Both the position numbers and the translations under genes were made by a program. Positions 35,153 through 43,176 of a DNA stretch of 64,000 bases are shown piece by piece. Each line of letters begins with the position of its first letter. Within the stretch, counting starts at the first letter, position 1. The stretch is from Prochlorococcus sp. AG-402-M18 (GTDB taxonomy: Bacteria; Cyanobacteriota; Cyanobacteriia; PCC-6307; Cyanobiaceae), in contig QCIQ01000001.1 of NCBI GenBank assembly GCA_003216595.1, forward strand, positions 62,001 through 126,000, written 5' to 3'. Below the pieces are notes generated by a model that worked only from the letters and a program-made list of their open reading frames with translations, was not told the origin of the DNA and did no database searches.

Positions 35153-35953
35153 ATGAAAAATAATTCTAAATATTGGATAGTTACAGATCTAGACGGGACA
35201 TTAATGGATGAATATTATGATATTTCTCCTGCCATAAAAACATTAAATAAGTTAGCAGAATTGAATATTCCTGTAATACCTTGTACAAGTAAGACTGCTT
35301 CTGAAGTTAGATATTTTCGAAAAGAGAATGCATTGACCGATCCTTTTATTGTAGAAAATGGAGCGGCTATTTATGGCTGTTATGAAAAAAGTTCGACAGA
35401 ATGGGAATTGATCTTAGGAAAAAGTTACACAGAATTAAAGATTATATTATTTAATATTTCCAAAAATGTTAACTACCAGTTAATGCCATTAAATGATTTA
35501 AGCATAAATCAGATATTTGAACTTACTGGTTTATCTGATCAAGGGATTACTAGAGCTCTTGATAGGCGATGGAGTGTTCCTTTCCTAAATCCTCCTGATG
35601 ATATTTTTGAGAAAGTAAAACTTATTTGTGATTCCTATAATGTTCATGTTTTCAAAGGAAATAGAATGAGTCATTTGCTTTCCAGTGAGAGTCATAAAGG
35701 CCAAGCTGTTAATAAATTAAAGGTTTATCTACAGAACAATGATGTTAAGATTATTGCGCTTGGTGATTCGCAAAATGATCTCCCTTTGCTTGAATATGCT
35801 GATATAGCTATTGTTATTCCTGGTAAAAACGGCCCAAATAAGTATTTACAGAATGGTATTGATAACGGTTCCTTTCGATTAGCAAATGCTCCTCACGCAG
35901 AGGGTTGGTCGAATAGTGTCGAGGATGTTATTAATGATTTTATGGATTTGTGA
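35153..35953 (+). CDS. HAD phosphatase, GpgP-like (glucosyl-3-phosphoglycerate phosphatase)
   Basis: 266 residues. HAD motif I is VTDLDGTLM with the nucleophile aspartate; motif IV is ALGDSQNDLPLLE; the C2-type cap contains LIVE NG-like PFIVENGAAIYG. This is the mannosyl-3-phosphoglycerate phosphatase family that includes cyanobacterial GpgP, which removes the phosphate to release glucosylglycerate. Placement beside gpgS supports that specificity. Its TGA overlaps the next start. Confidence 0.85.
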   Translation: MKNNSKYWIVTDLDGTLMDEYYDISPAIKTLNKLAELNIPVIPCTSKTASEVRYFRKENALTDPFIVENGAAIYGCYEKSSTEWELILGKSYTELKIILFNISKNVNYQLMPLNDLSINQIFELTGLSDQGITRALDRRWSVPFLNPPDDIFEKVKLICDSYNVHVFKGNRMSHLLSSESHKGQAVNKLKVYLQNNDVKIIALGDSQNDLPLLEYADIAIVIPGKNGPNKYLQNGIDNGSFRLANAPHAEGWSNSVEDVINDFMDL

Positions 35954-36960
35954 AAGATAAAGATATTAAATATGAATTTAACGATATTTTTCCAAAGGAT
36001 ATAAGGAAAGATTTCCTTTTTTCTTATGATAATTATCGTTTATTTCTTGAAGGATTATCTATTAACCCTTTACTGTTTTATCAATCATGGTCTGATGTTA
36101 AGATGCAATCCATCATTCATAAATATTGGAAACAAAATCAAAAATCAGATTGGAAATGGTCGTTAACTTTTCCATTTTTTTCTCTTTTAGAAAATTATTT
36201 AAATACTATTAATAAACCAATAATAATAGGTTTTTCAGGACTTCCTGGATCTGGAAAATCTACTCTTGGATTATGGATTGATAGTGTGGCTAGAGAATTA
36301 TCATTAGATATTAAAGTTATATCTTTGGATGATTTTTATTTGCCTGGACAAGAAATGGATTTAGCCATGAAGGGTAATCCATGGAATGTCCCTAGAGGTT
36401 TTCCCGGTAGTCATTCATTAGATTTATTGGATCAATCACTAGATACTTTTTTGAAAACTGGTGTTTTAACCAGTCCAACTTTTGATAAGTCTTTAAGAGA
36501 TGGAAAAGGAGATAGATCAGGTTGGTGTGAATTACAACCTAAAGTTTTAATCTTAGAGGGATGGTTTGTTGGCTGCTTGCCCGTTTCAGATTTATTTAAA
36601 ATTGATTATTTGGAAGTGGATAAATTCAATTTGTTCTTGAGTCAGTCTGAAAAAAATTATCGTTCTTTGATTCAGAAATCACTTTTAGAATACAGCACAA
36701 TTTGGGATAAATTTCATAAAATTTGGCATCTTAAATCTTCTGATTTTAATAATATAATTCTGTGGAAATCACAACAAGAGAATGAAATGATTAAATTAAA
36801 AGGATCTGGTTTGAAAGGTAATAATCTATCTGATTTCATACGTATGATTCAAACAGCTATTCCACAGCAATCTTTATCTTTTATTAATTCAGATACGACA
36901 ATAGAAATTAATCAAAATCGTCGCATCAAATACTTAAAGACAGCCAAATACCATTTTTAA
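35950..36960 (+). CDS. D-glycerate 3-kinase
   Basis: 336 residues, P-loop kinase of the plant/cyanobacterial GLYK type: GFSGLPGSGKSTLGLWID, then VISLDDFYLPG, a loop NPWNVPRGFPGSHSLDLL and ILEGWFVGCLP. It returns glycerate to 3-phosphoglycerate, the last step of photorespiration. Here it also recovers the glycerate released by the phosphorylase. It begins with GTG inside the phosphatase stop (GTGA overlap). Confidence 0.9.
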   Translation: MKDKDIKYEFNDIFPKDIRKDFLFSYDNYRLFLEGLSINPLLFYQSWSDVKMQSIIHKYWKQNQKSDWKWSLTFPFFSLLENYLNTINKPIIIGFSGLPGSGKSTLGLWIDSVARELSLDIKVISLDDFYLPGQEMDLAMKGNPWNVPRGFPGSHSLDLLDQSLDTFLKTGVLTSPTFDKSLRDGKGDRSGWCELQPKVLILEGWFVGCLPVSDLFKIDYLEVDKFNLFLSQSEKNYRSLIQKSLLEYSTIWDKFHKIWHLKSSDFNNIILWKSQQENEMIKLKGSGLKGNNLSDFIRMIQTAIPQQSLSFINSDTTIEINQNRRIKYLKTAKYHF

Positions 36961-37101
36961 TATATAATTGATATATATTAATCTGTGTACACTACAAGTT
37001 TTATTATATCTTCTGCTTATTTTATTTTTTGTTAAACTTTTATCTTTTAATCTATTTACACCCTAATATCATTAAAAATAAATCTTACACACGCCTATAA
37101 T

Positions 37102-37479
37102 ATGGCTTCATATGTCTATTTGATTCAAAACGGTGATTTATTCAATATTGGTTTTACTAATAACCTTGAACGAACAAGAATTGATTTAAGACCTGGTGAA
37201 TTGGTCGCTTTTTTAATTACAGAAAATCCTGAACCGCTTATTAAAAATCTTAGAAAAACATATGTAGATAACAGATTACCTGGTTCTGATTACTATCGAC
37301 TTGCTAATTCACAGGTAAAAGAATGCAAGTCTCTTCTAAATGTAGACGGATCGACTAATTATTTTCAACCTTTTCTCAAAGGCCCAAGTTTATTTATTTT
37401 CTTTATGGTTTCTTGGTTTACGCTAACTTATATCATTATACAGTTTGCAGCAGATCCTATACTTAGTAGGTTTGGCTAA
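37102..37479 (+). CDS. GIY-YIG-like domain with C-terminal membrane span
   Basis: 125 residues. Residues 1-70 resemble the T5orf172/Mug113 branch of GIY-YIG: YVYLI, then NIGFTNNLERTRIDLR and a tail PGSDYYRL. The position that usually holds the catalytic glutamate reads lysine/asparagine (LIKNLRKTY), so nuclease activity is doubtful. A C-terminal hydrophobic helix (LFIFFMVSWFTLTYIIIQF) would anchor it in the membrane. No partner gene nearby. Function unknown. Confidence 0.65.
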   Translation: MASYVYLIQNGDLFNIGFTNNLERTRIDLRPGELVAFLITENPEPLIKNLRKTYVDNRLPGSDYYRLANSQVKECKSLLNVDGSTNYFQPFLKGPSLFIFFMVSWFTLTYIIIQFAADPILSRFG

Positions 37480-37579
37480 TACGTATTTTTTTAAATAGAT
37501 TAATAATTTATAAAGATTATGAATTTCAAAAAATTGATTTTCTTGTTAGATTGTGTTTATATTAATGAATTAATGTAAT

Positions 37580-37714
37580 TTGAATTTATCTAATTTTTTA
37601 ATTTTCGTAGCTTTACCTTTTGTCCTCTCTGCTATTTTTTTTGGCACTAAGAATGGATATTACAATAGTGATGATTATGAAGGAGATGGATGCGCTCATG
37701 ATGTACAGAGATGA
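37580..37714 (+). CDS. 44-residue membrane protein with acidic tail
   Basis: A TTG start opens 44 codons: one hydrophobic span (FLIFVALPFVLSAIFFG) followed by TKNGYYNSDDYEGDGCAH. The NGYYxSDDYEGDG motif is reminiscent of small conserved cyanobacterial membrane proteins. No ATG is available in frame upstream because a stop precedes it. Coding is plausible from the residue pattern, not proven. Confidence 0.45.
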   Translation: MNLSNFLIFVALPFVLSAIFFGTKNGYYNSDDYEGDGCAHDVQR

Positions 37715-37756
37715 TTAATTTTTCATCTAATCGTTAGCTAATCTTACGACTTCCTT

Positions 37757-38038
37757 TTAATTACTTGAATTTTTGATGCATGTCCATTTGCTATCAAATT
37801 GCCATACAGGCTTGTAGATATCATTCTCAATTTTTCTTCCAGCTTCCATACACATCCTTTCGTTCCCAACTGGAATAGCAAATAATGACGGACTTGTTAT
37901 CCCACTTACTTGTGGTTTCCCTCCAGGACCTTGTCTATAGCTACCTATCACTAACCAGTAATCTGCTTTAGCTTTTCCTTGTAACCCAGCTAAGGAGGTT
38001 AGAACAAGAATTAATGAGAATATAAATCTTTTACCCAT
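37757..38038 (-). CDS. secreted hypothetical protein
   Basis: 93 residues starting with a signal peptide (MGKRFIFSLILVLTSLAGLQGKAKA, cleavage near AKA-DYW). The mature part contains DYWLVIGSYRQGPGGKPQVSG and two cysteines (RMCMEAG and WTCIKN) that could form a disulfide. Small exported proteins of this type are common in Prochlorococcus. Function unknown. Confidence 0.65.
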   Translation of the reverse strand: MGKRFIFSLILVLTSLAGLQGKAKADYWLVIGSYRQGPGGKPQVSGITSPSLFAIPVGNERMCMEAGRKIENDIYKPVWQFDSKWTCIKNSSN

Positions 38039-38119
38039 AATTTATTTTGAAATCATATCTATACTAATTGAAAATTTAAATAAAAATTAGCCAGCTCCTC
38101 TTTTTATTATTTTCAAAAT

Positions 38120-38959
38120 ATGCATGAAGAAATTAGTCCTTATGTATTTATTTATTTTAAATCATTTTTCTTAGGCATTATTCAAGGTCTTACAGAGTTC
38201 CTTCCTATTAGTAGTACAGCTCATTTAAAAGTTGTGCCTTATTTTTTGGGATGGAATGATCCTGGTGCATCCTTTTCCGCTTCTATACAATTAGGAAGTG
38301 CAGGTGCTATTATTTATTATTTTAGAGATCAGATTAGTTCAATTATTCATTCCTTTCTTTCGATTCTTAATCATCGCAAAGTTCTCAAAGACGATAATAC
38401 TAGACTTGCTAATTATATCATTTTAGCCAGCCTCCCAATTTGTATTTTTGGGTTTATTATTAAATTATATTGGCCTTATTATTCAGATTCCAACTTTAGA
38501 GGTTTGTTTTTCATAGCTATTACTTCTATAATTATGGGTTTAATATTATCTCTTGCGGAGATTTATGGTAAAAAGAAAAAGCTATTTAAAGATATTAATT
38601 TAAAGGATATTATTCTTTTAGGCCTTGCTCAAACTCTTGCTATATTTCCTGGGGTATCAAGGTCTGGTATAACTTTTACCTCAGCTTTGTTTTCTGGAAT
38701 TGAAAGAAAAACAGCTGCTAGACTATCATTCCTAGTTGGTATCCCGGCTATTTCTATTTCAGGACTTGTTGAATTTTTCACTTTATTTAGAACATTATCT
38801 TCAATAGATATTCTACCTACAATTATTGGGATAATATCATCCTTCTTTTCTTCATTAGTTGCTATTGACTTTTTTCTTAAATTCTTAGCCAAAAATAATA
38901 CTTTTGTTTTTGTTTATTATCGTTTAGCCTTTGGTATCTTTATATTGTCAGCTTTATAA
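38120..38959 (+). CDS. uppP: undecaprenyl-diphosphatase
   Basis: 279 residues with about eight spans. Recycles the lipid carrier for peptidoglycan and other surface polymers by removing a phosphate at the outer membrane face. Motifs of the BacA/UppP family are complete: GLTEFLPISSTAHL near residue 20 and FPGVSRSGITF near 175. Monocistronic. Confidence 0.94.
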   Translation: MHEEISPYVFIYFKSFFLGIIQGLTEFLPISSTAHLKVVPYFLGWNDPGASFSASIQLGSAGAIIYYFRDQISSIIHSFLSILNHRKVLKDDNTRLANYIILASLPICIFGFIIKLYWPYYSDSNFRGLFFIAITSIIMGLILSLAEIYGKKKKLFKDINLKDIILLGLAQTLAIFPGVSRSGITFTSALFSGIERKTAARLSFLVGIPAISISGLVEFFTLFRTLSSIDILPTIIGIISSFFSSLVAIDFFLKFLAKNNTFVFVYYRLAFGIFILSAL

Positions 38960-38997
38960 ATATTAGCTTTCTATATTCCTTGGTTTAATATTGATTT

Positions 38998-39177
38998 ATG
39001 ATAATGATTCTTTTGATGAACATTTTAGCTAATTTATTCATTGTTTCTTTTGGTGAGATTGATATACCAACATATCTCATTGCGTTGATTATTTTCTTAA
39101 GTCTTTTCGTTTTTCTAGCAGTTTTGATTAGTACAACGAAATTAATCCAATCTTTAGTAAACGACTCTGAGCAGTAA
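38998..39177 (+). CDS. 59-residue hydrophobic membrane protein
   Basis: ATG opens 59 codons with two hydrophobic segments (MILLMNILANLFIVSF and YLIALIIFLSLFVFLAVLI) joined by GEIDIPT and followed by a polar tail ending SLVNDSEQ. This fits a small two-span protein and reads in the same direction as uppP, 38 bases after it. The antisense frame over the same bases is lysine-rich and looks like its shadow. Function unknown. Confidence 0.55.
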   Translation: MIMILLMNILANLFIVSFGEIDIPTYLIALIIFLSLFVFLAVLISTTKLIQSLVNDSEQ

Positions 39178-39194
39178 TTCATTTTTTGATTGTA

Positions 39195-39268
39195 TCGGAA
39201 CGGCGGGATTTGAACCCACGACCCCCACTACCCCAAAGTGGTGCGCTACCAAGCTGCGCTACGTCCCG
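39195..39268 (-). tRNA. tRNA-Pro (GGG)
   Basis: A 74-base cloverleaf without encoded CCA. The acceptor stem CGGGACG pairs with CGTTCCG (one G-U); the anticodon arm is CCACT-TTGGGGT-AGTGG, which places GGG after the invariant T33; the T arm carries GGTTCAAAT. Confidence 0.92.
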
Positions 39269-39281
39269 TTTTTTCAAATTA

Positions 39282-39635
39282 TCACAAGGTCTTGCTGATA
39301 TTTCTATTTTTTAATGATTTCCATTTAATTCTATTTTTAGACTTTCTATTTATTCGTCTAATGAGTGAATTCCTATTTTCACTAGAATATCCATGAATTG
39401 ATAATCTTTTTGCCATTAATCTTAACTCGTATATATTCATCTTTGAGAGTTTTAATTCAGTATTGTTTTCCCAGGCATCTCCCTCATTTGGTAAAATGGA
39501 TTTATGTTGCGATACTTCGATTGAATAGATTAACTCTGCAAAGTATTCTGGAATAATTACAATTAAAATTGCAAGAATATTGTATATGTTTATCCTCGCT
39601 CTTTCTATATTTTTTTCTAATTTATTATTTTTCAT
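39282..39635 (-). CDS. hypothetical protein with one span and a Rho-N/SAP-like C-terminus
   Basis: 117 residues: a membrane segment near residues 15-35 (INIYNILAILIVIIPEYFAELI), a polar linker, then LKLSKMNIYELRLMAKRLSIHGYSSENRNSLIRRINRK. That last part follows the helix-turn-helix layout of Rho N-terminal or SAP-like domains, which bind nucleic acid. A membrane-tethered nucleic-acid binder would be unusual, but the resemblance is by eye only. Confidence 0.55.
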   Translation of the reverse strand: MKNNKLEKNIERARINIYNILAILIVIIPEYFAELIYSIEVSQHKSILPNEGDAWENNTELKLSKMNIYELRLMAKRLSIHGYSSENRNSLIRRINRKSKNRIKWKSLKNRNISKTL

Positions 39636-39674
39636 AAGTTTTAAAAAATATAATTAAATTTAAATATTTTTTCT

Positions 39675-39839
39675 TTAGCTTGGATAAGCTAATTCAGTAT
39701 CCAATGAACTATCCATCCATTGGATTGTTTTTTCTTGTTCAATTTTTGGAGATTTGAAGCTAAACACTAAAAAAAATACTAATAATAACGTTGCTAATAT
39801 TATTAGCAATACTGTTTTATCAGGTAATTGATCATTCAT
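39675..39839 (-). CDS. 54-residue single-span protein coupled to msrA
   Basis: ATG at 39839 shares one base with the msrA stop (TAATG), a classic coupling arrangement. The protein has one membrane span (TVLLIILATLLLVFFLVFSF) and a 30-residue polar tail including QWMDSSLDTELAYPS. Being coupled to a repair enzyme could mean a shared stress context. Family unknown. Confidence 0.6.
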   Translation of the reverse strand: MNDQLPDKTVLLIILATLLLVFFLVFSFKSPKIEQEKTIQWMDSSLDTELAYPS

Positions 39840-40588
39840 TAAAAGTTTGATTCAATCGGTGTATTCTCACCTCTAAGAATACAATGACTTATATCCCAAT
39901 TATAATTAGTCCAAACTTTATCATTTAGTTTAAAGTTTGCCCCAGAAAAGTCTTTAAGTTTAACCTTTGTTGGCATCGCAGAGCAATATGGTCTGCTACC
40001 TGGCTTTGCTAAATATTGTTGATGATAATCCTCTGCAAAATAGAACTTAATATCATTCCGAATCTCTGTGGTAATTTCCCCAAATCCATTATTTTTCAAC
40101 GCTTTTTGATAGTGATTTTTACTTTCTATTACTTTATTTTGTTGATCCTTGCTTGTCGTATAAATTGCAGATCTATATTGGCTTCCACTATCGTTACCTT
40201 GACGATTGCCTTGTGTTGGATCATGGCATTCCCAAAATAATTTTAATAAATCACTTAGATCAATTTTATTATTATTCCAAACAACCCTTACAACTTCAGT
40301 ATGACCTGTTAGGCCTGAACATACATCTCTATAGTTCGGGCTTTCCATCTCACCGCCGGCATATCCAACGGCAGTTGTGATAACACCTGGTAGCCTCCAG
40401 AAACCTTTTTCCGCCCCCCAGAAACAGCCGCATCCAAAAAGTATTTCTTTCTCATTATCTTTTAGTTTCGCAAATAGTTCATTTTTTAATATTGTATGGA
40501 GCACTTTCTTTTTAGGCAATTCTGTTGATTTATTAGTATATAGCTTATTAATTAAGCTTGTTAAATATGTACTTATTATTTTAATCAT
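39839..40588 (-). CDS. msrA: peptide-methionine (S)-S-oxide reductase
   Basis: Repairs oxidised methionine in proteins. 249 residues; the catalytic motif GCGCFWGAEKGF lies near residue 52 after an N-terminal extension of about 45 residues that includes a hydrophobic helix. PTQGNRQGNDSGSQYRSAIY is the family substrate-binding segment, and YHQQYLAKPGSRPYC carries a downstream cysteine for regeneration. The long N-terminal part is not a clear signal peptide. Confidence 0.93.
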   Translation of the reverse strand: MIKIISTYLTSLINKLYTNKSTELPKKKVLHTILKNELFAKLKDNEKEILFGCGCFWGAEKGFWRLPGVITTAVGYAGGEMESPNYRDVCSGLTGHTEVVRVVWNNNKIDLSDLLKLFWECHDPTQGNRQGNDSGSQYRSAIYTTSKDQQNKVIESKNHYQKALKNNGFGEITTEIRNDIKFYFAEDYHQQYLAKPGSRPYCSAMPTKVKLKDFSGANFKLNDKVWTNYNWDISHCILRGENTPIESNF

Positions 40589-40592
40589 AATT

Positions 40593-40838
40593 TCAGTTTG
40601 TCGTTTCTATTTTTATATGATTAATCAATGTAGTAACAAATGCAAATAATAGGAATGGAAGGCTTAATACAAGGATTAAGCCAACACCTAAAAGAGCAAA
40701 TATTGGTCTTGATGAGCCCATAAGTGCTAAGCCTGCAGCAAGACTTACAAAAATTACACCCATCCATGCAAGGATTTGAATGTAAATATCACCAAATGCA
40801 AGATCGCAAATAAGTTTATATCTTGTTAATGCGCTCAT
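40593..40838 (-). CDS. hypothetical membrane protein, 81 residues
   Basis: Two or more hydrophobic segments (IYIQILAWMGVIFVSLAAGLALMG and IFALLGVGLILVLSLPFLLFAFVTTL). It begins upstream of msrA on the same strand, 4 bases apart, so it probably leads a small operon with msrA and the 54-residue protein. No family recognised. Confidence 0.7.
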   Translation of the reverse strand: MSALTRYKLICDLAFGDIYIQILAWMGVIFVSLAAGLALMGSSRPIFALLGVGLILVLSLPFLLFAFVTTLINHIKIETTN

Positions 40839-40928
40839 GATTTCTTAATTATTAAAATGAACATAAATGTTTTCCTATCTTATCTCTAATTTAGATCCAA
40901 TTGATTAAAAAACTTTAATAAGTAATGA

Positions 40929-42680
40929 TTAATCATCTGATTGAATTTGCTCTTTAGCTTTTTCTCTTTCCCACATGCTTTTATACAAACCATCTTTCTT
41001 AATTAAGACTTGATGGGTTCCCTCCTGGACTATTTTCCCTTCGCTCATAACTAATATGCGATCACACGAAGCGGCCGCTGATAGTTGATGACTAATCATC
41101 AGTACAGTCTTACTATATTGTCCTTTTATGGTTTGAAGTATTGCCGCGGCGGTTTTGTTGTCCACACTTGCTAAGGCGTCATCAAGAACAATTATTTTTG
41201 AATCTACTAATAATGCTCTACTAAGAGCTGTTCGTTGTCTTTGTCCGCCGCTAAGTGTAATACCTCTTTCTCCGACAAGTGTTTTAAAGCCATCTGGGAA
41301 TCCTTTTATATCATCTGTCATTCTGGCTTCATAGGCTGATTCTTGAACTTCCTCTATAGACGCCTCTGGATTTCCGTATTTTATATTTTCTGAGAGTGTT
41401 TCTGTAAAAAGATATCCTTCTTGAGGGACTAAAGCGATATTTCTTCTTAACTGTTCTAGTTTTATGTCAGTTACATCATTGTCGTCTAAAAATAATTTCC
41501 CTCCCTCAATATTTATCATCCTTCCTAAAGCTCTTGCTAATGTTGTTTTGCCACAGCCAACAGGCCCAACTAGAGCAACTATTTCCCCAGGGTTTATTCT
41601 AAAAGAAATTTGATTAAGTATTTTTCTAGGAGAATCTTCATAACTTATTGATAAATTCTTTGCTTCTAATTTACCTAAAATTGGCTTAGATATTTTCACT
41701 AGATTAGCTTTATCTTTAATTGTAGGTTCATGATTTAGTATTTCTTCTACTCTTTCTAAACTTACTTGTCCTAATTGAAAAGTATTTAGTGTAAATCCCA
41801 ATAAAGCTGTTGGAAAAACTAGTCTCTCTACATAAAGAATTAATGCAACTAACCCGCCAACTGTAAGACTTCCATTAATTAGCTGACCACTCCCAATTGC
41901 AATAAGTAGAAGCAAGGAAATTGAGGATAAACCTTGAAGTAGTGGGAATAATGTGCTCGCAGTTTTTGCAAGGCTAATAGCAGCATCTCTATATTTAATA
42001 TTTAATTTCTTGAAAGCTTCTTGCTCAGCTTGTTCTTGACCATAAATTTTAATGGCGCTAATGCCAGAAAGATCTTCTTGGATTAATTCACTCAATTCTG
42101 ATAATGCTTGCTGTTGCCTTTTTCTTTGTTTGACCATTCTTCCACCGAATAATCCAACTGTTCCCAACAAAATTGGATAGACAGAAATAGCAAGGAAAGT
42201 TAAAAGTGGATCGATTGACAGCATCGCTGGCAAAGTGAATGTATATGCTAAAAATGTGTTTGTAAGACTTAGTACTGTAAAGCCAAGCAATCTCCTTATG
42301 TTTTCTAAATCACTTGTAGCTCTTGTTATGACTTCTCCAGTACCTATAGTTTGAACCCATCCCGGATCTTGTTCCAGCATCCGATCAAATAATTTTTGTC
42401 TTAATGAAACTTCTACTTGTCTACCAACTCCAAATACGAGTTGCCGAGATATCAACCTTGTCCCCCCCATAACTGTTGCTAAGAGAATTAACCATGTCGA
42501 CTTACTCAGGACATATGAAAATGTAAACCCCTCCTTTAAATCATCAACGATATTTCTAACTTCCATTGGTATGGCAACACTCAGAATATTTACAAAAATC
42601 AGACAGAAAGCTCCTATTATCAGCTGCTTCTTGTGAGGTCTCAAATAGTTTTTTATTAGATCTAGTCTTAATGCAGCCAT
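40929..42680 (-). CDS. ABC exporter, MsbA/LmrA-type half-transporter
   Basis: 583 residues: a six-helix membrane domain in residues 1-310, then a nucleotide-binding domain with Walker A GPVGCGKTTLARA, signature TLSGGQRQRTALSRALL, Walker B KIIVLDDALASVD and H-loop MISHQLSA. A homodimer would export lipids or hydrophobic compounds. The Walker B carboxylate is an aspartate (DD) where most have glutamate, as in some heterodimeric or degenerate members. No partner half-transporter is adjacent. Confidence 0.88.
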   Translation of the reverse strand: MAALRLDLIKNYLRPHKKQLIIGAFCLIFVNILSVAIPMEVRNIVDDLKEGFTFSYVLSKSTWLILLATVMGGTRLISRQLVFGVGRQVEVSLRQKLFDRMLEQDPGWVQTIGTGEVITRATSDLENIRRLLGFTVLSLTNTFLAYTFTLPAMLSIDPLLTFLAISVYPILLGTVGLFGGRMVKQRKRQQQALSELSELIQEDLSGISAIKIYGQEQAEQEAFKKLNIKYRDAAISLAKTASTLFPLLQGLSSISLLLLIAIGSGQLINGSLTVGGLVALILYVERLVFPTALLGFTLNTFQLGQVSLERVEEILNHEPTIKDKANLVKISKPILGKLEAKNLSISYEDSPRKILNQISFRINPGEIVALVGPVGCGKTTLARALGRMINIEGGKLFLDDNDVTDIKLEQLRRNIALVPQEGYLFTETLSENIKYGNPEASIEEVQESAYEARMTDDIKGFPDGFKTLVGERGITLSGGQRQRTALSRALLVDSKIIVLDDALASVDNKTAAAILQTIKGQYSKTVLMISHQLSAAASCDRILVMSEGKIVQEGTHQVLIKKDGLYKSMWEREKAKEQIQSDD

Positions 42681-42753
42681 TCTTTTATTAATATGCTCAA
42701 TAACCTAGGCAATATAAGCCCATGGACGTGAGCAAATCCAATTTAACTTATTT

Positions 42754-43065
42754 ATGAATGAGGCTCAAAATCATCCTCTGTATTCAACAGATCGTGAAAA
42801 TCTTGATCGTTTATGTGCAATAGTTTCGCCAACTTCTAACAATTTTGTTGAACTAGCTAGATTAATAATTCGCTATCAAGATTTCAGAGGTGCTGAAGAT
42901 CTTAATTCTGACATGGATAAACTATTAAAAAAATGGAGCATTAATCGAGACAAATTAGAGGTGATAACAAGAGAACTTTGGTCAGAGGGATTTCGTCCTA
43001 CGAGTCATTCAAGTCCTGATAACGTTGGTTCTGGATTCGACACCTCGGATTCTTCTCAAGCTTAA
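42754..43065 (+). CDS. DUF3288 protein
   Basis: 103 residues. The N-terminal QNHPLYSTDRENLDRLCAIVSP block and the FVELARLIIRYQDFRGAEDLNSDMDKLLKKW helix match the cyanobacterial DUF3288 family. The C-terminus is a serine-rich disordered tail. Divergent from the ABC exporter and 111 bases upstream of trpD. Function unknown. Confidence 0.8.
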   Translation: MNEAQNHPLYSTDRENLDRLCAIVSPTSNNFVELARLIIRYQDFRGAEDLNSDMDKLLKKWSINRDKLEVITRELWSEGFRPTSHSSPDNVGSGFDTSDSSQA

Positions 43066-43176
43066 TGTTAGGAAATTATTTTTTTATTTAAACAATTTCT
43101 ATAGTTGATATATTAATAATTAAGTTAAAAAAATATTCTGCCTGGAATGCATACCATTCATGCATTTTTCTAATAA

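Noticed and set aside
38985-39182. Antisense 65-residue frame opposite the 59-residue membrane protein
   Set aside because: It is lysine-rich and lacks protein-like structure; the plus-strand reading gives two clean membrane spans.
40016-40649. Three plus-strand frames within and beyond msrA
   Set aside because: They run antisense to a clear MsrA protein and read as random hydrophobic sequence.
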